Origin: JACVRM01 sp963839815
GTDB lineage: Bacteria; Actinomycetota; Thermoleophilia; Gaiellales; Gaiellaceae
Length of the DNA stretch: 64,000 bases
Assembly: GCA_963839815.1 (NCBI GenBank)
Contig: CAWIWF010000003.1
Span: 62,001 to 126,000 of the forward strand
Direction: 5' to 3'
Shown here: piece by piece, positions 63,044 through 64,000 of the stretch
Layout of the letters: each line of letters opens with the position of its first letter
Position numbering within the stretch: position 1 is the stretch's first letter
Notes under the pieces: model-generated
What the model saw: only the letters and a program-made list of their open reading frames with translations
What the model was told of the DNA's origin: nothing
Database searches by the model: none
Translations under genes and position numbers: made by a program

Positions 63044-64000
63044 GTGACCACGCTCTACGCCACCACGGGGGACGCGGTCGTCCGGCTCGAGGAGCGGGAC
63101 GGCGCCTGGGAGGCAACGACCTCGCTCGCGGGAAGCGGCGCCCAGTGCTTGGCCCGCGGAGACGGCACGCTCTATGCCGGCACGCGAGGCAGCGGCGTGC
63201 ACGCCAGCGACGACGACGGCGCCACCTGGCGAGACCTCGGCCTGCCGGAGCCCGACGTTTTCTCGGTCGCGGTGAGCCCCGCGGACGGGACGGTCTATGC
63301 GGGCACCGAGCCGAGCCGGCTGTTTCGCTCGCGTGACGGCGGCGGGAGCTGGGAACCGCTCGACGCGTTGCTCGAGCTCCCGTCGCGGCCGACCTGGAGC
63401 TTCCCGCCGCGCCCGTGGACGTCGCACGTCCGCTGGATCGCGCCGAGCCCGCACGACGGCGACCTTCTGCTCGTCGGCGTCGAGCTCGGAGGGCTGATGC
63501 GTTCGACGGACGGCGGGCGCACGTGGGACGACCATAGGCCCGGCGCGCAGCCGGACGTCCACTGCATCGCCTGGCACCCCACGGCCGAAGGGTGCGCCTA
63601 CGAGGCCGGTGGGGGCGGCGCCGCCTTCAGCACCGACGCGGGCGAGACCTGGCAGGCGGCGGACGACGGCCGCGACCGGCACTACACCTGGGCGCTCGCG
63701 CCCGACCCGGACGACCCCGACACCTGGTTCGTCTCGGCCAGCACAGGCCCCTTCGCCGCCCACGACACCGACCGCCGCTCGGAGGCCTATCTCTATCGCC
63801 GCCGCCGCGACGAGCCTTGGCGGGCGCTCGACGGCGGACTGCCGCAGCCGCTCGACGAGATGCCCTACGCGCTCGCGTTCGCCGGCGAGCGCCTGTTCGC
63901 GGCGCTGCGCAACGGGGAGCTCTGGGCGAGCGCGGACCGCGGCGACTCGTGGCAGGCCCAGCGGCTCACCGGCGAGCCGGTCACAGGCCTGAACGCGCTC
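63044..64000 (+). CDS. Asp-box (BNR/sialidase-type) beta-propeller protein, 3'-truncated
   Basis: An open frame running off the right edge (319 codons visible, no stop). It has Asp-box turns DDDGATW, RDGGGSW, TDGGRTW, TDAGETW and ADRGDSW spaced about 45-70 residues apart, as in sialidase or VPS10-like propellers of the glycosyl-hydrolase/exo-alpha-sialidase class. No signal peptide: it begins TTLYATTGDAVVRLEERDG directly. No catalytic residues of sialidases can be recognised, so binding is as likely as hydrolysis. Confidence 0.8.
   Translation, partial: MTTLYATTGDAVVRLEERDGAWEATTSLAGSGAQCLARGDGTLYAGTRGSGVHASDDDGATWRDLGLPEPDVFSVAVSPADGTVYAGTEPSRLFRSRDGGGSWEPLDALLELPSRPTWSFPPRPWTSHVRWIAPSPHDGDLLLVGVELGGLMRSTDGGRTWDDHRPGAQPDVHCIAWHPTAEGCAYEAGGGGAAFSTDAGETWQAADDGRDRHYTWALAPDPDDPDTWFVSASTGPFAAHDTDRRSEAYLYRRRRDEPWRALDGGLPQPLDEMPYALAFAGERLFAALRNGELWASADRGDSWQAQRLTGEPVTGLNAL

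Overview
The window is very GC-rich, with dense overlapping genes, many GTG starts, a GlgE-type glycogen/trehalose pathway, Eis-family acetyltransferases and a BTAD-type regulator. This points to a high-GC actinobacterium, most plausibly class Thermoleophilia (Gaiellales/Solirubrobacterales-like). That placement is inferred from gene content; no rRNA or marker-gene comparison was possible.

Layout. 1-4051: a translationally coupled ECF transporter operon (DUF4430 protein, T component, fused double ATPase, S component, secreted alpha/alpha-repeat protein) that looks like a bacterial split version of transcobalamin plus its importer. 4048-8048: cupin, PcrA/UvrD helicase (frame-disrupted), Eis-like acetyltransferase. 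8351-23327: alpha-glucan/trehalose island (malQ divergent from glgE-treS-mak-glgB-treZ-glgX-treY); treZ carries a 109-bp repeat insertion and glgB a frameshift. 23380-30494: membrane-anchored glycoside hydrolase/polysaccharide deacetylase fusion, MMPL exporter, second Eis-like protein, small DUF1059-like protein. 30679-31397: tRNA-Val(GAC) followed by a locally less GC-rich stretch with a SnoaL-like gene. 31590-38232: cyclase/ATPase/TPR protein, small monooxygenase-like protein, MOSC protein, cupin, pterin dehydratase, Na+/H+ antiporter. 38305-45873: a nine-gene lipid-modifying operon (desaturase, FAD oxidoreductase, DUF1365, two cyclopropane-synthase-like methyltransferases, PlsC, DUF1295). 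45998-51739: TPR protein, TolB-like secreted propeller behind a palindromic operator, 25-residue membrane protein, DUF1385 protein, GAF/GGDEF/HD-GYP protein. 51803-59613: fumarylacetoacetase with an uncharacterised coupled partner, divergent from an XdhC/CoxM/CoxS/CoxL/CoxG molybdenum hydroxylase operon. 59653-64000: a membrane-spanning BTAD regulator fused to a beta-propeller and a solute-binding domain, then an Asp-box propeller gene cut by the window edge.

Three properties run through the window. (i) Many genes have a TAnnnT hexamer ending only 6-9 nt before the start codon and no Shine-Dalgarno, which implies widespread leaderless transcription; internal operon genes instead use ATGA/GTGA overlaps. 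(ii) A small ORF-less interspersed repeat occurs six times, five times between genes and once inside treZ. (iii) Five genes (pcrA, glgB, treZ, xdhC, the BTAD regulator) change reading frame inside conserved coding sequence; four of these are repaired by removing one G, three of them in a CGGCC context, so a systematic sequence error is a serious alternative to real gene decay.

The glucan island would let the cell build alpha-glucan from trehalose (TreS, Mak, GlgE, GlgB), trim it (GlgX, MalQ) and convert it back to trehalose (TreY, TreZ); the treZ lesion would break only the last branch.
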